Positions 21,758 to 32,923 of a stretch of 64,000 bases of DNA are shown here, piece after piece. The position numbers were made by a program, and so were the translations under genes. The notes beneath the pieces are model-generated. The model had not been told where the DNA came from and did no database searches. It saw nothing but the letters and a program-made list of their open reading frames with translations. Position 1 is the stretch's first letter. Each line of letters starts with the position of its first letter. The DNA lies in the NCBI GenBank assembly GCA_037576215.1, contig JBANDB010000003.1:5208001-5272000 (forward strand), in the 5' to 3' direction. Source of the DNA: Armillaria gallica (taxonomy: Eukaryota > Basidiomycota > Agaricomycetes > Agaricales > Physalacriaceae).

Positions 21758-22702
21758 TTATCTTAGGACGTGATCCCAGCAACAATATTCAAACGCGACC
21801 TGAGTAGAAACGGCACGACCGAATTTCAGGCCGAAAATTTCGGAAAGGAAATGTTTGAGCCCTGGTAGGTAGTACTCATTTAAGCAACAGACTTGCGACC
21901 ACAAGAGAGGCGACTCACTCCAGCTCCGAGCTCTACGGTGGGAGGCACGCCCAATGTGAAAATTGATAGACCGTACGTCGCCTTCTTTCTCTTCGATGCA
22001 AAATTGACTGTGAAAATGTTGTGCGCCGTGATGATATGTCGACCCATCTTCCGCAGGCGATATTGATATGGTGTGGCAATGTTGGATCATGTCCATTGTG
22101 GTATCTTCGAGGATAATACGCCGAAGCATCTCAGCAGTGGCAAGGCGGATTTTGTCGACGTCTGGTGGACAATGGATAGAGATGCTCCACTCAATGGGCA
22201 GCACACTCAGTTCCAATGTTGCCTGACCGAGCTTTATAGAGACTCGAGTTCGGCACAGTGGGCGACTAAACGACAAGTTGCAAAACCATCTAATACGGAA
22301 CTTCATCTCGAGATTGATGTGCTCGATGTTGGGAAAACACATGCGAAAGCCGAGGTAGTGGGGCATGTTGCAGAAAGCTGAGTAGGGATCCTTGGCAGCG
22401 TCGTCTGAAGAAGCTGTGAGATCGACATAGCAAGTGATGCTGCGTGTGGAATCGGGAGAGAAGTTGCCGTAAACTGCAGAGTTGTTTTGCCAGCGTTTCC
22501 GGCGGATGGTAGAGACGAGATACAGCAGATATGCGACCGTCGGGACGTAGATGTCGCGAGAAGTGATTCGGGCGTAGACGTCCCTCCAGATGGTGTTGAT
22601 GAGGGGACATCTTGTCATGAAGGTGATCCGGTCCTTTGAAGGCAACTCCGAATACCAGAATTCTGTGATGATACTGTCTACAAGCTCGCGAGGTAATTCC
22701 AT
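21758..22702 (-). CDS. F-box-type protein, array copy 4 (intact)
   Basis: An uninterrupted frame of 314 residues begins MELPRELVDSIITEFWYSEL at the ATG at 22702. It aligns with copy 1 through DRITFMTRCPLINTIWRDVY, DPYSAFCNMPHYLGF, HCPPDVDKIRLATAEMLRR and SESPLLWSQVCCLNEYYLP to its end at CCWDHVLR. Many amino-acid differences from copy 1 are spread over the C-terminal half, while the F-box is nearly constant, as expected if the C-terminal part meets variable targets. The upstream frame extension crosses the TATA-like element and is unlikely to be translated. Confidence 0.75.
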   Translation of the reverse strand: MELPRELVDSIITEFWYSELPSKDRITFMTRCPLINTIWRDVYARITSRDIYVPTVAYLLYLVSTIRRKRWQNNSAVYGNFSPDSTRSITCYVDLTASSDDAAKDPYSAFCNMPHYLGFRMCFPNIEHINLEMKFRIRWFCNLSFSRPLCRTRVSIKLGQATLELSVLPIEWSISIHCPPDVDKIRLATAEMLRRIILEDTTMDMIQHCHTISISPAEDGSTYHHGAQHFHSQFCIEEKEGDVRSINFHIGRASHRRARSWSESPLLWSQVCCLNEYYLPGLKHFLSEIFGLKFGRAVSTQVAFEYCCWDHVLR

Positions 22703-23094
22703 GTCAGAGTAGAAGAGTACGTTCACGAATTTCAACTTATTCTTGGCGCGATCCGGCCGCTGCCAAGCGCAGCCAAATATTGCGCAGTTATAAAGGCAAT
22801 CCATTGCTTTTTCTTTTCCACCATCTACAGCTGGTGAGTCGCGTTTCTTCCTCTTTTCTCTCTCTCTTTATGATGCTACTCATGTAATTTGCGTTCGATT
22901 GCTGTCGCTCTCATACCAAAGGGATCACCCGCCAGTGCATCCTGGGACTGACAGTATGAGACAACTTTTTTCTACCTGATTTTTCGTCTTCCCGTCGTCG
23001 TCAGTCGCTAACGTACTCTCACAGTGAAATCAGAATTATCTTTCTGCTCTTTTTACGACGTGAGAGCATTCGTGATCGCGTTTTGATTGTAATC
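22703..23094 (-). promoter_or_regulatory. conserved F-box promoter block, unit 4; right edge of the array
   Basis: Fourth copy of the block at 15108-15502, with TTATAAAGG near 22789. Similarity to the other copies ends near 23094, 60 bp before the next gene. The array therefore ends in the 5' region of the UBX gene. Confidence 0.6.
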
Positions 23095-23152
23095 CGTTGT
23101 TGAACAAATACATCCCAGTTTGTAATACCCTTTTTCGTGAACACATACCACT

Positions 23153-24106
23153 ATGTCCGAACAGGCTGCTGGCCCGTCAACAGACTCCGCGTCAGAGTTC
23201 AAAGTCTATAAACCTTCCGATGTAGCAGCCGCGGCCCCTCCTGGTAAGTGAACATCTGGCTTGGCTGTAGTCGGCGTTGACGACGAGTTCTGCGTAGCTG
23301 CGCTGCCAGATGAATACTTCACGCCCACCGCGGCGGATCTGAGAGCCGCCCAATCACAGCTAGCCGCGCGTACACAGGCGCTTACGAATGCGCCACTGCG
23401 GCTGAAAACTGCAAGAGAGGCTGAGGAGCAGGCAAAGCGGGATCGATGGCCAAACGTGCGTTCTCCTTGATAATTCGTCCAACAGTGTTGCTTATTATGA
23501 GGGGGAGCAGACGACGATACGTATACGCTTCACCGACAGGACACAGTTGGAGAAGGTGTTCCCTTCTACAGATAAGATCCGTTCTGTGTACGCCTTTGTG
23601 AGGGGACTGCTTCGAGAAGACGTGAAGCCCATAAAGTTCATTCTTTGTGCGTACGAGACATCAACTTTGGTACCGCCCATGCATACTCATCGTCACACAG
23701 ATCAGGCCCCAAACCGGGATCTCAAAGTCTCTGATCTCAAGGTTCGCGACTTGACGCTGGCGCAGCTACAGCTGGCACCATCGTCTGTGCTTCTCATTCG
23801 GTTTGAAGACGACTCTCTGAATGGTAAATACCAAGTTGACAACGTCCTTCCTCGTTACTGATTGGTTTGGAAGGGTCGCGCATCCCCGCGCCTTTGATCA
23901 CAAATGTTCTTTCACAAGCCGTTGACTTGCCTAGGCCTCCAGAAGTGCCGGACGCGGTGCCGTCGAAAGAACCCACTTCCAAGATACCAGCCTCTTCAAG
24001 CTCATCGTCTGGTGCGAAGAAGGTGCCCAAGTGGTTGAAGCTCGGCAGTACGTCGCTTTTGGTGATAACTAATCATCTGATGCTGATACTCCTTCCAGAG
24101 AAATAG
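23153..24106 (+). CDS. UBX-domain protein, TUG/ASPSCR1 (Ubx4) type, short N terminus
   Basis: Six exons are supported by frame-restoring splices. The order is SASEFKVYKPSDVAAAAPP, then LPDEYFTPTAADLRAAQSQL with a helical stretch to KRDRWPN, then a UBX domain (RIRFTDRTQLEKVFPSTDKI, LREDVKPIKFILY, LAPSSVLLIRFEDDSLN) and a C-terminal KVPKWLKLGKK. This matches the C-terminal half of TUG/ASPSCR1, Cdc48/p97 adaptors. The usual N-terminal ubiquitin-like domain is absent. The ATG is 60 bp from the right edge of the tandem array, so 5' truncation by the array is possible. The last coding exon is only a few bases (AG AAA TAG). It converges on UBA4 with a 59-bp gap. Confidence 0.8.
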
Positions 24107-24165
24107 GTTAATTAGAGTAAGAAACTAATGTTCATTGTAAATGTACAACGTGTAGGAATGGTAGA

Positions 24166-25657
24166 TTAGTACACTGGAAATGTCGTGTCAATGTCTCTTG
24201 ACCAGGCACGGAGACCTCCAATAACGTCTTTAATGGTCATGGAGCTATCGTTTCGAACGCTTCGTAAGGCGTCCGCGCCTATTTGTGAATCATTGCCGAG
24301 ACGACAGACGATATATATCTCAGTTTCATTATCGCTTGGAAGTTGCTCGGCAGGGTTGGCAACAAGGTCGTTGAGAGGAACATCTACACAAATTTGTTCA
24401 TTCTTAAATTTTGTTCATTGGAACGAACACGCACTTATTGATCCAGGTAATCGACAGATTCCAAATTCTGTTGGAGGTCGAACATCAATGATCTTGACCT
24501 TCTTTTGTGCTACCGTATCATAAAAGTCCTAAGAAAGAGTGAATCTTAGTGTGGATCTTATGTAGAGGCGTAGTAAACCTACTCGAACGCGTATTCGCCG
24601 GTCGGACCGTCCTTCAACCATTCCACGGCTCTCCCAGTCCGGAGCGGCACCTCCACAGAACTGGACGTAGTCGATATCTCTGATTTGACCAACCCTCTCT
24701 CCTTCAGTCCCACACGCAGGACAGCTAGCTTTACGCGACCGAAGTTTAATGCTACGGAACGGGGGTACACCCAACGCGGAGAAGATGAGGAGAGATGGTT
24801 TCTGATCTAGCAGTGGGGTATCAGTTGACCAGGAGAGTGCTACGTCCAAGAGATTACGGACCGTGTAAACCAGTGGCGATTTTGATTGCCTCTAGTGCTT
24901 GCATGTTGCCGATGACCCCAGTCACTGCACCAAGGATTCCTGTCTCCGCGCATGTGCCCACTGTTTCTGGTGCAGGGGGGGTCGGGAACAGACACCGGTA
25001 ACAAGGACCGTCGGGACCAAAGTTGTAGCAACAGAGCTGTCCCTCGAATTTCTGGGCAGCCCCACTGACGAGTGGTTTACCGAGCGCGACTGCAGTGTCC
25101 GAGAGTAGATAACGCGTCGGCGCGTTGTCGGTGCAGTCGAGGATGATGTCGTATGGTCGCAGAAGGGAAAGTGCATTTTGTGGTGTCAAGGCTTCGGTTA
25201 TCACGTCCAGGTTCAGGCGGGAGTTCAGTCTGATTATATCCGATGAGCTTGAATGGCGGGTAGGTGGGTGGTCCTCACCGTCGAAGCGACTGTGCTGCAG
25301 ATTCAGCTTTAGGAAGCCCGACAGTACTTTCATTGTGTAGAATCTGTCGTTGTAGGTTGGATAGTTCTACGACATCGTGATCGATGATGCCTATTCTGCC
25401 TGGAAGATGTCAGCAAGTATCTTGACTCAAGGAGAGACCCAGGTTCACCAAATCCTGCTGCACCGAGGTACTGAAGGGCTGGACATCCGAGTCCACCGGC
25501 GCCTACGACGACGACAGACGAACTCTGAAGCTTGAGCTGACCTTTGGGATGGATGAGAAAACGATGATGGTGGCAAGGAGGAAATACCTGGGAGACCGAA
25601 TCCATCGAGGATCATCTGCCGTCCGTACCGGCGGTAGTCTTCAACAGGGAGCTCCAT
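24166..25657 (-). CDS. UBA4: UBA4/MOCS3 adenylyltransferase-sulfurtransferase
   Basis: The N-terminal E1-like domain reads [39 protein letters not shown] (ATP-binding glycine loop), [29 protein letters not shown] and [20 protein letters not shown] (zinc ligands and thioester-region Cys). A second CPACG pair follows. The C-terminal rhodanese domain has [20 protein letters not shown] and the active-site loop CRLGNDSQ, ending DIDTTFPVY. The enzyme activates Urm1 (and possibly MoaD-type proteins) for tRNA wobble-uridine thiolation in the cytosol. The leading helix of some homologues is missing; the ATG at 25657 is 38 bp from the divergent APC10 start. Confidence 0.9.
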
Positions 25658-25695
25658 GGAAGGCAGAAGCAAGCAACGCGATCACTCTTACCACA

Positions 25696-26556
25696 ATGGC
25701 ACTGACCGCCCAGCCTCTGCCCCTCATCGACGACGCCAACCTTAACGCTCCCTTTCTCCTCTCAGGCAAGCCAACTCCTCGATATATCACCGCTATTTTC
25801 AACAATAATTAATTTCAGGCACGAAACGACCGCCATCCCTTCCCTGGCCAGATATCTCTACACGCGCCAAATGGTCCGTGTCCTCTGCAAAATTCGGGTT
25901 TGGCGTCGAGTGCTTGCGGGATGGAGATCCTGAGACGTTTTGGCAGTGAGTTCCCCGACGCGTCGCCCGTCGTCGTTAAATAAGGTCTCCTAGTTCGGAT
26001 GGCCCTCAGCCTCATTTCATCACCATCGAGTTTCCGCGAAAAATGCCTGTCCAGGTGCGTCTTATCACTTGTCTCTAAGCTATTACTGACGACATCAGCT
26101 AGAAACTGAGCATATACCTCAGTCATCCCCTGGACGACTCGTATACACCTGCAACGCTTGCTATTCGCGCCGGAACAGGTTCGACGGATCTGCAGGACGT
26201 TCGGATAATAACACTGGATAAACCGGATGGATGGCTGACGTTCGATATATCATCGGAACCCAACGACGACGGTGATGGGCTGTGCGTTTAGGCTCAATCC
26301 CACCAATGATGGTCTTGATGCCCTTTTCTAGGAAACCCATCTACGCCTACGTGCTCCAGATCATCGTCATGACCAACCACCAGAGCGGAAAAGACACCCA
26401 TGTCCGCGGTCTACGCGTCTTAGGACCTATCGAGTACGTCTTCTCCTCAGAAAAGTCCCATCCGTCTAATACATCCACAGGGAACAGGACCCTCTTGACG
26501 AAGACGTATTCACTTTCAAACACCCCGCATACAAAATGTACGAAACAATTCGATAA
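25696..26556 (+). CDS. APC10: anaphase-promoting complex subunit 10 (DOC domain)
   Basis: Six exons encode a compact DOC domain: KWSVSSAKFGFGVECLRDGD, PETFWQ-SDGPQPHFI, TIEFPRKMPVQ, LSIYLSHPLDDSYTPATLAI, RAGTGSTDLQDVR and VLQIIVMTNHQSGKDTHVRG. The protein ends in the Ile-Arg dipeptide (MYETIR) that in this family docks to Cdc27, and it helps recognise D-box substrates. The first intron (25766-25819) appears to begin with GC, in the context CAG-GCAAGC, since no GT donor restores the frame. The start MALTAQPLPL is set by the divergent neighbour. Length fits the shorter fungal members. Confidence 0.9.
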
Positions 26557-26735
26557 GCCATTATCACGGCGCTTTGTATTACTAGTTGTATCACTATTAA
26601 GTACATCCCTTGGACATGTACACACATACAGAATAAACAAAAAAAAAACACAACTATCTATCCAGACACGCAGTATAAAAGATCCAATAAACATGCAAGG
26701 TGCCATCTAATTATCTCGAAAACAATAAATCAATT
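26557..26735. other. short convergent intergenic region
   Basis: About 180 bp between the APC10 stop and the stop of the PHD-finger gene, with an A-rich tract near 26637. No feature seen. Confidence 0.6.
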
Positions 26736-29700
26736 TTAAGAGTTCGGGTGATAGCCAGTGCTGTATGCGTCCGTCATCTTTTGCGTAGGCTGATGCTGCC
26801 ATTGTTGGGTATCTGGATACTGACGCCCACCGGCTGAAGACCTTTCTGTAGTGGGATAGGCAGCGGCGCTATATCCCGGAGGTTGTTGTGCTGGAGTCGT
26901 CACACTCCATCTAGCACTTGGTGCAGAACGCTAAAACTCGTCACTTTCAAAAATAAATATCTAAATTGACCATCGGCTTACCGGGTATGCGTAACCATTT
27001 GATCCATTCGTTGCCGGCTCCGTGTATTGTCCGTATTGCGTAGTAGGGGCTACCTGTCCATATGGCTGCACATAGGGAGCCGCGTTATAAGAAGAATGCG
27101 TCTGAGAGAAGCCGCGTTGCTGCGGTTGGTAATGAGTGAAGGATATAGCCTTCGTTTGAGGTGCATAGGCTGGCGCAGCATTCGAACGTACATCGGACAT
27201 CTGCGGGTGGTTGTGGCTTTTGGTAGCTTGCGAGTAGGGATTGTACGCGGGATACACCGGGGCATTGTAATTCCCATAAGAGTTGCTCGTCGACGCAGGA
27301 GCACGCAGCGCAAGGTACTGATCATGGCCTGCTGCAGGAGGCGGATGCGAACTGGAATAGTGCGATGGCCGTTTTGTCTGGGCACAGTTTCGGCAGATAA
27401 ATTCAACTTGCTCCCAGTTCCTTCTTGGGCGCCCAGATCGAAGGTCGGCTTGATCATGACAAGATATGTGCTGCCATTTGGAACACGATCCACAACACAT
27501 CATAGGAACTCCGTCATCCTAGATCAAAGTTAGCACGACGGCAGCGAAATCAAGGACAAAACCTTACAAGATTGATACCACGACGAAGACATATCTCGCA
27601 ATCCAACTCCCAGTCTTCGCCAGCCGGGGTACGAGATCCGCTGGCAATACCGTTTGAAGTATGACGCCCGTTGGCTTGTCGCTCGACGGCAATCCCATTG
27701 CCAACGACATCGACCGGCATACCAGCGCTGAAGCAGACAGTCAACAGGTGCCCACAAAGGACGCAGACTATTTACCTCTCGCCTTCCTCTTTGACTTCTT
27801 GCGCTTCCCGCGCTTCTCGTTCTTTTCTTCGTTGCTCGCGAGCATTCTCCCGTCTCTGACGGGCCTCTTCCTCCTTCTGCTGCCTGGCCTCTGCACGCCG
27901 CGCACGACTCATCTTTTCTTCCTCCTCGGCTTTTTTCGCAATCGCCTGGCGAGCTTCCTCTCGTACGGATTCTTTGATAGCTATGCGAGATGAACGTTTG
28001 CGATGCACAACAGCTTCCTCAACCTTTTTCTTGCGAACAATCTCCTAGAACTCACGTCAAACGCAGATCACGGTCGGTTCAGCGAGAACACGTACTCGAA
28101 GCTCCTCGGTAATGACTGGAACGATAGAGGTTGTCAAGACCTTGTACAATGCTTTCTCTGCGTAATGGGTGGCATTCTGCCAGCGCTCCGCTATGTGCTC
28201 CCATTCGTTCAGAGTAACGCATATCTGACGAACAGTAAGACACGGTCAATCAAAAGAAAGCTGACTTACGGTCTCCCATTCAATAAAGTCTGCAGGTACC
28301 TGATATTGTTCCTCCGGTTGCTCGACTACGGGTTCCGGAGGCTCGTCTTCCTCGTCTTCCTCTTGGTCTGCCTCTTCTTGATCTGCCTCTTCTTCGTCTT
28401 CCTCCTCCTCATCGTCTTCCGGCTTCTCCTCACTCTCTTCCTCGCTAAGGTCTGTCAAATCACTGATAGAGCTCCCTTCGCTCTCTAAACCCGTCTTCTT
28501 CAAATTTTTGCTTCTCGTGTTCCTGCCACCATTAACGCTTTCATTCAACCACTCCTCCGGAACTGCCTGCCACTCATCGTCATTCTGGGCACCTCTTAAC
28601 CGCGCGCTGTTTCGCGTACCCCTTGGTGTGGATTTAGGTGGAGGTACAGGTTGTCGTCTACTTGACGTTCTCAATCCACTATCGCTTCGGTCACGAGCAG
28701 CGGCCTGTCGGTTGAGTTCCGCCAACTCCTTAGCCTGGGCGTCAAGCTTGATGTTCGCCTGGGCTTTGGCAGCACGACCACGACGGCCGACGGGAGGCGA
28801 GAGTTCCTTAGCTTTGCCTTTTCCCCTGCCTCTTTTTGGGGGCGGCTCTATGCGTGCGCGCTTCGTGGCGGCGGCTTTCCCCTTCTTGTTCTTTGCCTTG
28901 GGTTCGGGTCTCTTGCGCTTAAGGCTCTTCGAGGACCGTGGGGGTCTGGGAGGCTCTCTTTGTATCCACAACCGGTCGGCGCCCACTAGCCAATAGGCAT
29001 TCCTCTTGGAGTCATACCCAATGGGTTCGATCCGCTGTATCAAGTTTATTAACGAACTCAGGTGTGAGGAAGTAACGATTATTCACCCAGGTTGCCAAGT
29101 CGTCATCTGATTTCATCAAGGTACGGAGTCGTGTTGAATTTTGGAACTGCCATTCCATCAAGAGATGCATGGAATCAAGTTTTTCGAGCATAGACAGCTC
29201 AAGCCAGTCCCTGGACTCTTCTTCTTCCTGGTCTTCTTCCTGTGTGAGCTCTTCCACGGCGGGGGTCTCAGATTTGAAGGTCTCTTCGTTTTGTCCGGCA
29301 TCGGATATGATTTCTTCGGGCGGAACAGACGTAGCTGGCGTCTCGTTCTTGACTTTGTCAACCACTTCAGAGTCTTCAGTCTTTGCGCGAGATTGGGGAT
29401 CGGGTGTGACGAGTGAAGTTGTCCGAGTGTGGAGCTTTGACGCGCTAAGGAACGGTTCAGGTCCTATTGGGTTCGCGGCCGGGTCGCGCTTGTAATACTG
29501 TTTTCGTAGGGCCGTCTGCCAGTTGCTTGACCTAAAACGCGATCAGTACGCGACTTTGGCAGTAAAAAAGGCGGCGGCGATGCTCACGTCACTTTGCGAT
29601 CGTATGAGAGCGTATACAACAGCCTCTGCATGACGCGAGGCAGATATATGTTGTTTCCCTGTACTAGATCTTCTTCGATGTCCTGTAAAAAAGTACACCC

Positions 29701-29936
29701 GGTAAGACGATACAAAGACAGCTGGAATATGAGCTCACATTCAACGATAGGTCGTCCATGGCCATCAACTGGGAAAAGGTGAAGAAAAACTGACTTAACG
29801 CGGCCCATTTCCAGTTCGTACGGAGCACTACGAGCTCGGAGGGTAAGGCTGGAGCTGTAGAAGGGGCAGCAGAGGGCTGATGTGTTGGCTGCTCGACGTG
29901 GTTGGTGGTGGTACGGGTGGAAGCGCGGCGGGGCAT
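26736..29936 (-). CDS. DDT-WHIM-PHD chromatin protein (RSF1/CECR2-like)
   Basis: From the ATG at 29936 the protein has a DDT-like N-terminal region (LRTNWKWAALSQFFFTFSQL, YLPRVMQRLLYTLSYDRKVT) and an acidic stretch. A WHIM-type motif follows (RIEPIGYDSKRNAYWLVGAD, RLWIQRE), then a lysine-rich nuclear segment and a Glu-rich region (28400s). Further on are a long charged coiled coil (27772-28008) and a PHD finger with visible ligands (CEICLRRGI, MMCCGSCSKWQHISCHDQAD, FICRNCAQ). The tail is Tyr/Gln/Pro-rich. This order fits accessory subunits of ISWI-type remodellers that read histone tails; the exact partner is inferred. At least eight introns are present. Confidence 0.8.
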
Positions 29937-30244
29937 CTTGGCGGAGCGACGGTGTCCTTTTATATGAATAGCGAATCAGGCCTGGCCGGCTTCGTCACTA
30001 GACCCCAAACTGAACCCGGAAAATTGTCGAGCACGCGCTGAGGCACGAGTATGTCGACCTCGCCGGTGTACAATCCGAGAGATAAATAGATAAAAGGTCG
30101 TGGTCGCTGGATGGGACGATGTCGACGACGTAGAACAGAACGATGGCACAGCTACCCAAGCCGCCACTACATCTACCCAAACATGACCCGCGATTAGTCA
30201 TACACGGTATTTATTTATTCATTTACATTTATTTATTTCACAAT
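29937..30244. other. intergenic
   Basis: About 310 bp between the PHD gene start and the 3' end of the hydrolase gene. It includes an AT-rich run TTTATTTATTCATTTAC near 30210, probably the hydrolase 3' region. Confidence 0.5.
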
Positions 30245-31307
30245 CTAATTAGAGTGTGTGCGAACGAACTCGACCAATTGCTGGACCATCTCGGGCGTAC
30301 ACTTGTGGCCAACCCCTTCCTGGACGAAGACGGCTTTGGCACCATTCTCCCCTACGACCAATCCGTTCACGAACGGCTCGCTGGCTGACCACGGAACAAG
30401 AAGATCATCAGCTCCTGACAAGACCAAGATCTTCTTGCCCAAGAAGGGATTCGAGGAATTACCCGAGGTATATGGAGTGGAAGCCGGATCCGAGCGCTGT
30501 ATCAGCGCCAGGAGACTATCCGGTAGATATGAGGATTTCTCTAAAGATATCCCAAATTTCTCAGCGCGAGCTGAGATAAGAGTGAGGTAGTCGGGGCATC
30601 CAATGATAGGTATTCCAATTGTCAAACGAGGTTCTGTAGGTGTTTGAAGGCAGTTTACATGCTGCACAGAGTTGGGCGATTACCTTGGCTCAAAGAGATC
30701 CAGGTAGAATGGCCGCCAAGGCTGACACCGGTAACCCCCCAGTCGGCTATTGTGCGTTCCTGTTCAGGGAACATATAGGCCGGTAGAAAGTCCATGAGGA
30801 ACGATACGTCCCTGGCCGTTCCAGCTTTCAAGGCTGAGCTGAGACTCAATACGCTAAGGGAGAGTCATACTTTGTAAGCTGTACATGTCTATTCTGTAAT
30901 AATTGAGGAGTGAGATACAGATAAGAATATGAAGAGAGAGGCTCCTACGCATGCTGGTCATTGTTTTTGGCTGCGACCTCACTCCAACCGTCATTGGCCT
31001 TGGGATCCACCATTCGATGGCCATGGTTTCTGTGGTCCTATGAACGGGGTTTGAGAAGACGGTAGCAAAATGTCGAGCAATTGCTGCGTACAAAGGTTAC
31101 GATGTATAATTTACGCTGAGTATTGCTGTCTTTCTCCTGCAACAGGCCACGGACTATCGATGTCACATTTTGATCTTCGCAATGACCATGTCGACCGTGA
31201 AGAACAAAAAGGACGAAGGCAGGTTTCGAGTCTGCCTCTTCATGCTTTGATAGGACCTTGACCTCGAGTCCACCGATGGCAAATGCTTGTTTGTATATGC
31301 CGGACAT
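30245..31307 (-). CDS. alpha/beta hydrolase (serine esterase type)
   Basis: Starting MSGIYKQAFAIGGLEVKVLS, the protein shows FVLFVLHGRHGHCED (HG oxyanion region), DQRNHGHRMVDPKANDGWSE, the nucleophile elbow GVSLGGHS within WGVTGVSLGGHSTWISL, the acid region VLSGADDLLVPW and a histidine in GVGHKCTPEMV. These form a Ser-Asp-His triad, so it should be an active hydrolase. The substrate cannot be told; similarity to acyl-peptide/dienelactone-type intracellular hydrolases is general. No signal peptide is seen. Five or so exons are joined by short introns. Its promoter region contains the third dead copy of the 168-aa gene family. Confidence 0.8.
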
Positions 31308-31387
31308 GGTGGTGGGGAGGATAAGAAATCGAATCCACCTTCCTATTTCAGTCGCAACCTTCACCACGGAGCGATTGGTTTCTCATG

Positions 31388-31660
31388 GCGAACGAGTCGT
31401 GGGATGACATTTCGTGTATCTGCATCGCCCAAGCCCCCCCTTTTCAGCATTGACCTTCTCTGGACTTAGAAGATATGCCACACGAAAGAATTTACTCCCA
31501 GAAGAGAACACCAGGCACCGTATAATTAGAAAACATAAGAGCTCACCGGATAACAAGCCAGACTACTGCAGTGTCAAATATATTAAAGTAGTATTTCTCT
31601 TTGCGCTTTAGAACAAACTTCATATCATTAATTACGGAGGAAATGAACACGATCGCGTCG
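31388..31660 (+). pseudogene. third, degenerate copy of the 168-aa protein gene
   Basis: The DNA aligns with exon 2 of copies A and B (8706-9143, 9695-10132): the part for ESWDD, then PKPPLF, FSGLRRYATRKNLLPEENT, and further on a match to VFLFAL and ITEE. Frames change several times and the central LNTLEYLQN region is lost or rearranged. No first exon is visible. It lies more than 21 kb from the other copies, between divergent genes. Confidence 0.75.
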
Positions 31661-31777
31661 CGAGCGAGAATTTTTGAGGTGCTACGAATCACCTGACTAC
31701 GCATGACGTCATTGCTGTATTGTACAGGCAATTTCATCTTCAAATTCCATGTCCCTCCTTCCACTCCGACGTTGACC

Positions 31778-32677
31778 ATGGCTCACCACCACGACGCCAG
31801 CTGCGGCCATGAAAGCCACGACCACGACCACGGCGACCACGAACATGACACCTCAGACGCTGGCCCCAATGACAATCTCTTTATGCATATCGATCGCGCC
31901 AATGTCATCGCGCTGAATGCTACTGGTGACGGCCCAGAGGTCATCAAGCCTTGGCATGAACGAACCAGCGAGGAAAAGGTGACACAGAATTTCTCGAATT
32001 ATCTGTCTCTTTGTAACCAGGGCCGAACCAGTCTTTGGAATCTGATGCGGACGACCAGCTGTATGCATTCGAACGACCATTCGTGATACCTCATCTCACG
32101 TATTGTCTAGGATTCTGCGTATTCCATTCACCGGCTCTGTCAAGCTTCGCTCTCTGCTGCTGAAAACTGGACCCGCTGATCAGACTCCAGCGAAAGTGGC
32201 TGTTGTAAGGCCTTGTCTCCCTTACGCGTCCTGTATTCGTCACCTTGACTCTCGCTTCAGTTCGCGAACGAAGACGCCATGGACTTTGAAGATGTCAATG
32301 ATAAGACGCCTGTACAGGAGTTTGATGTCGTTCAAAGCAGAGACGTGGGGGAATACGCCGTCAAGTAAGTGAATCTCTGGGAAATTGTCAATGAATTTAA
32401 TGTTCTACAGAGCGGCCAAATTTTCCAATGTTTCTTCCATCACTCTCTTCATTCCTGCGTCCCAAGGTGCAGAGACTACTAGAATTTACTATGTCGGATT
32501 TCTTGGCCAATGGACTGAGGTATGATGCTCTTTGCTGCGCCCTGTTTCTATACTCATTCTTTCAATTCGTAGCGCAAGTCCAATCCCGTAATAACCGTAT
32601 ATGAGGCGCAGGCTAACCTAGCCGATCACGAAAAGATTCAGGGAACGAATGACATTTTCAGCACTTCGCAAACGTAG
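31778..32677 (+). CDS. PITH-domain protein with His-rich N terminus
   Basis: Five exons encode about 215 residues. The first 24 carry thirteen or so histidines (MAHHHDASCGHESHDHDHGD), which suggests metal binding. The rest matches the PITH domain found in PITHD1 and thioredoxin-like protein 1: LFMHIDRANVIALN, RIPFTGSVKLRSLLLKTGPA, FANEDAMDFEDVNDKTPVQE, ITLFIPASQGAETTRIYYVG, FLGQWTE. PITH proteins bind the proteasome; no thioredoxin domain is present here. Location is probably cytosol and nucleus. Confidence 0.88.
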
Positions 32678-32923
32678 AGTAGGAAGCTTTGAAGACGAGA
32701 AACAAATATGTATTCATCGATTGTACTTTTTATGCCTCCTTGTATTGCAGCTCTTTCATAGCGAAGATGTTGGTTACCAGGAAAACGCTTCGTTATCACA
32801 GTACACTAAGGACTGTACTGCTATGCTATTCTACTTTGCGGCCAGGGTTATAAATAGCCGTATTAAGGCTAACGCGTGCAGCAGCATCCCTAATCGGGAC
32901 CTTCTCTGTCTCTTCCCGCCACC

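Larger units (their letters stand above)
11960..23094 (-). repeat. four-unit tandem array of methyltransferase and F-box-type genes
   Basis: Four units follow each other in one orientation, with left edges at about 11960, 15490, 17540 and 19455. Each consists of methyltransferase 3' end or gene, a spacer of about 550 bp, an F-box-type gene and its promoter block. Unit 1 is about 3.5 kb and complete. Unit 2 has lost most of the methyltransferase. Unit 3 has lost the spacer and the methyltransferase 5' half. Unit 4 is about 3.6 kb with an insertion in the methyltransferase. Unequal crossing-over followed by separate deletions explains the pattern. Confidence 0.9.

Noticed and set aside
29141..29495. 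Plus-strand frames antisense to the PHD gene
   Set aside because: They arise from the biased Glu/Ser codons of the true minus-strand gene.
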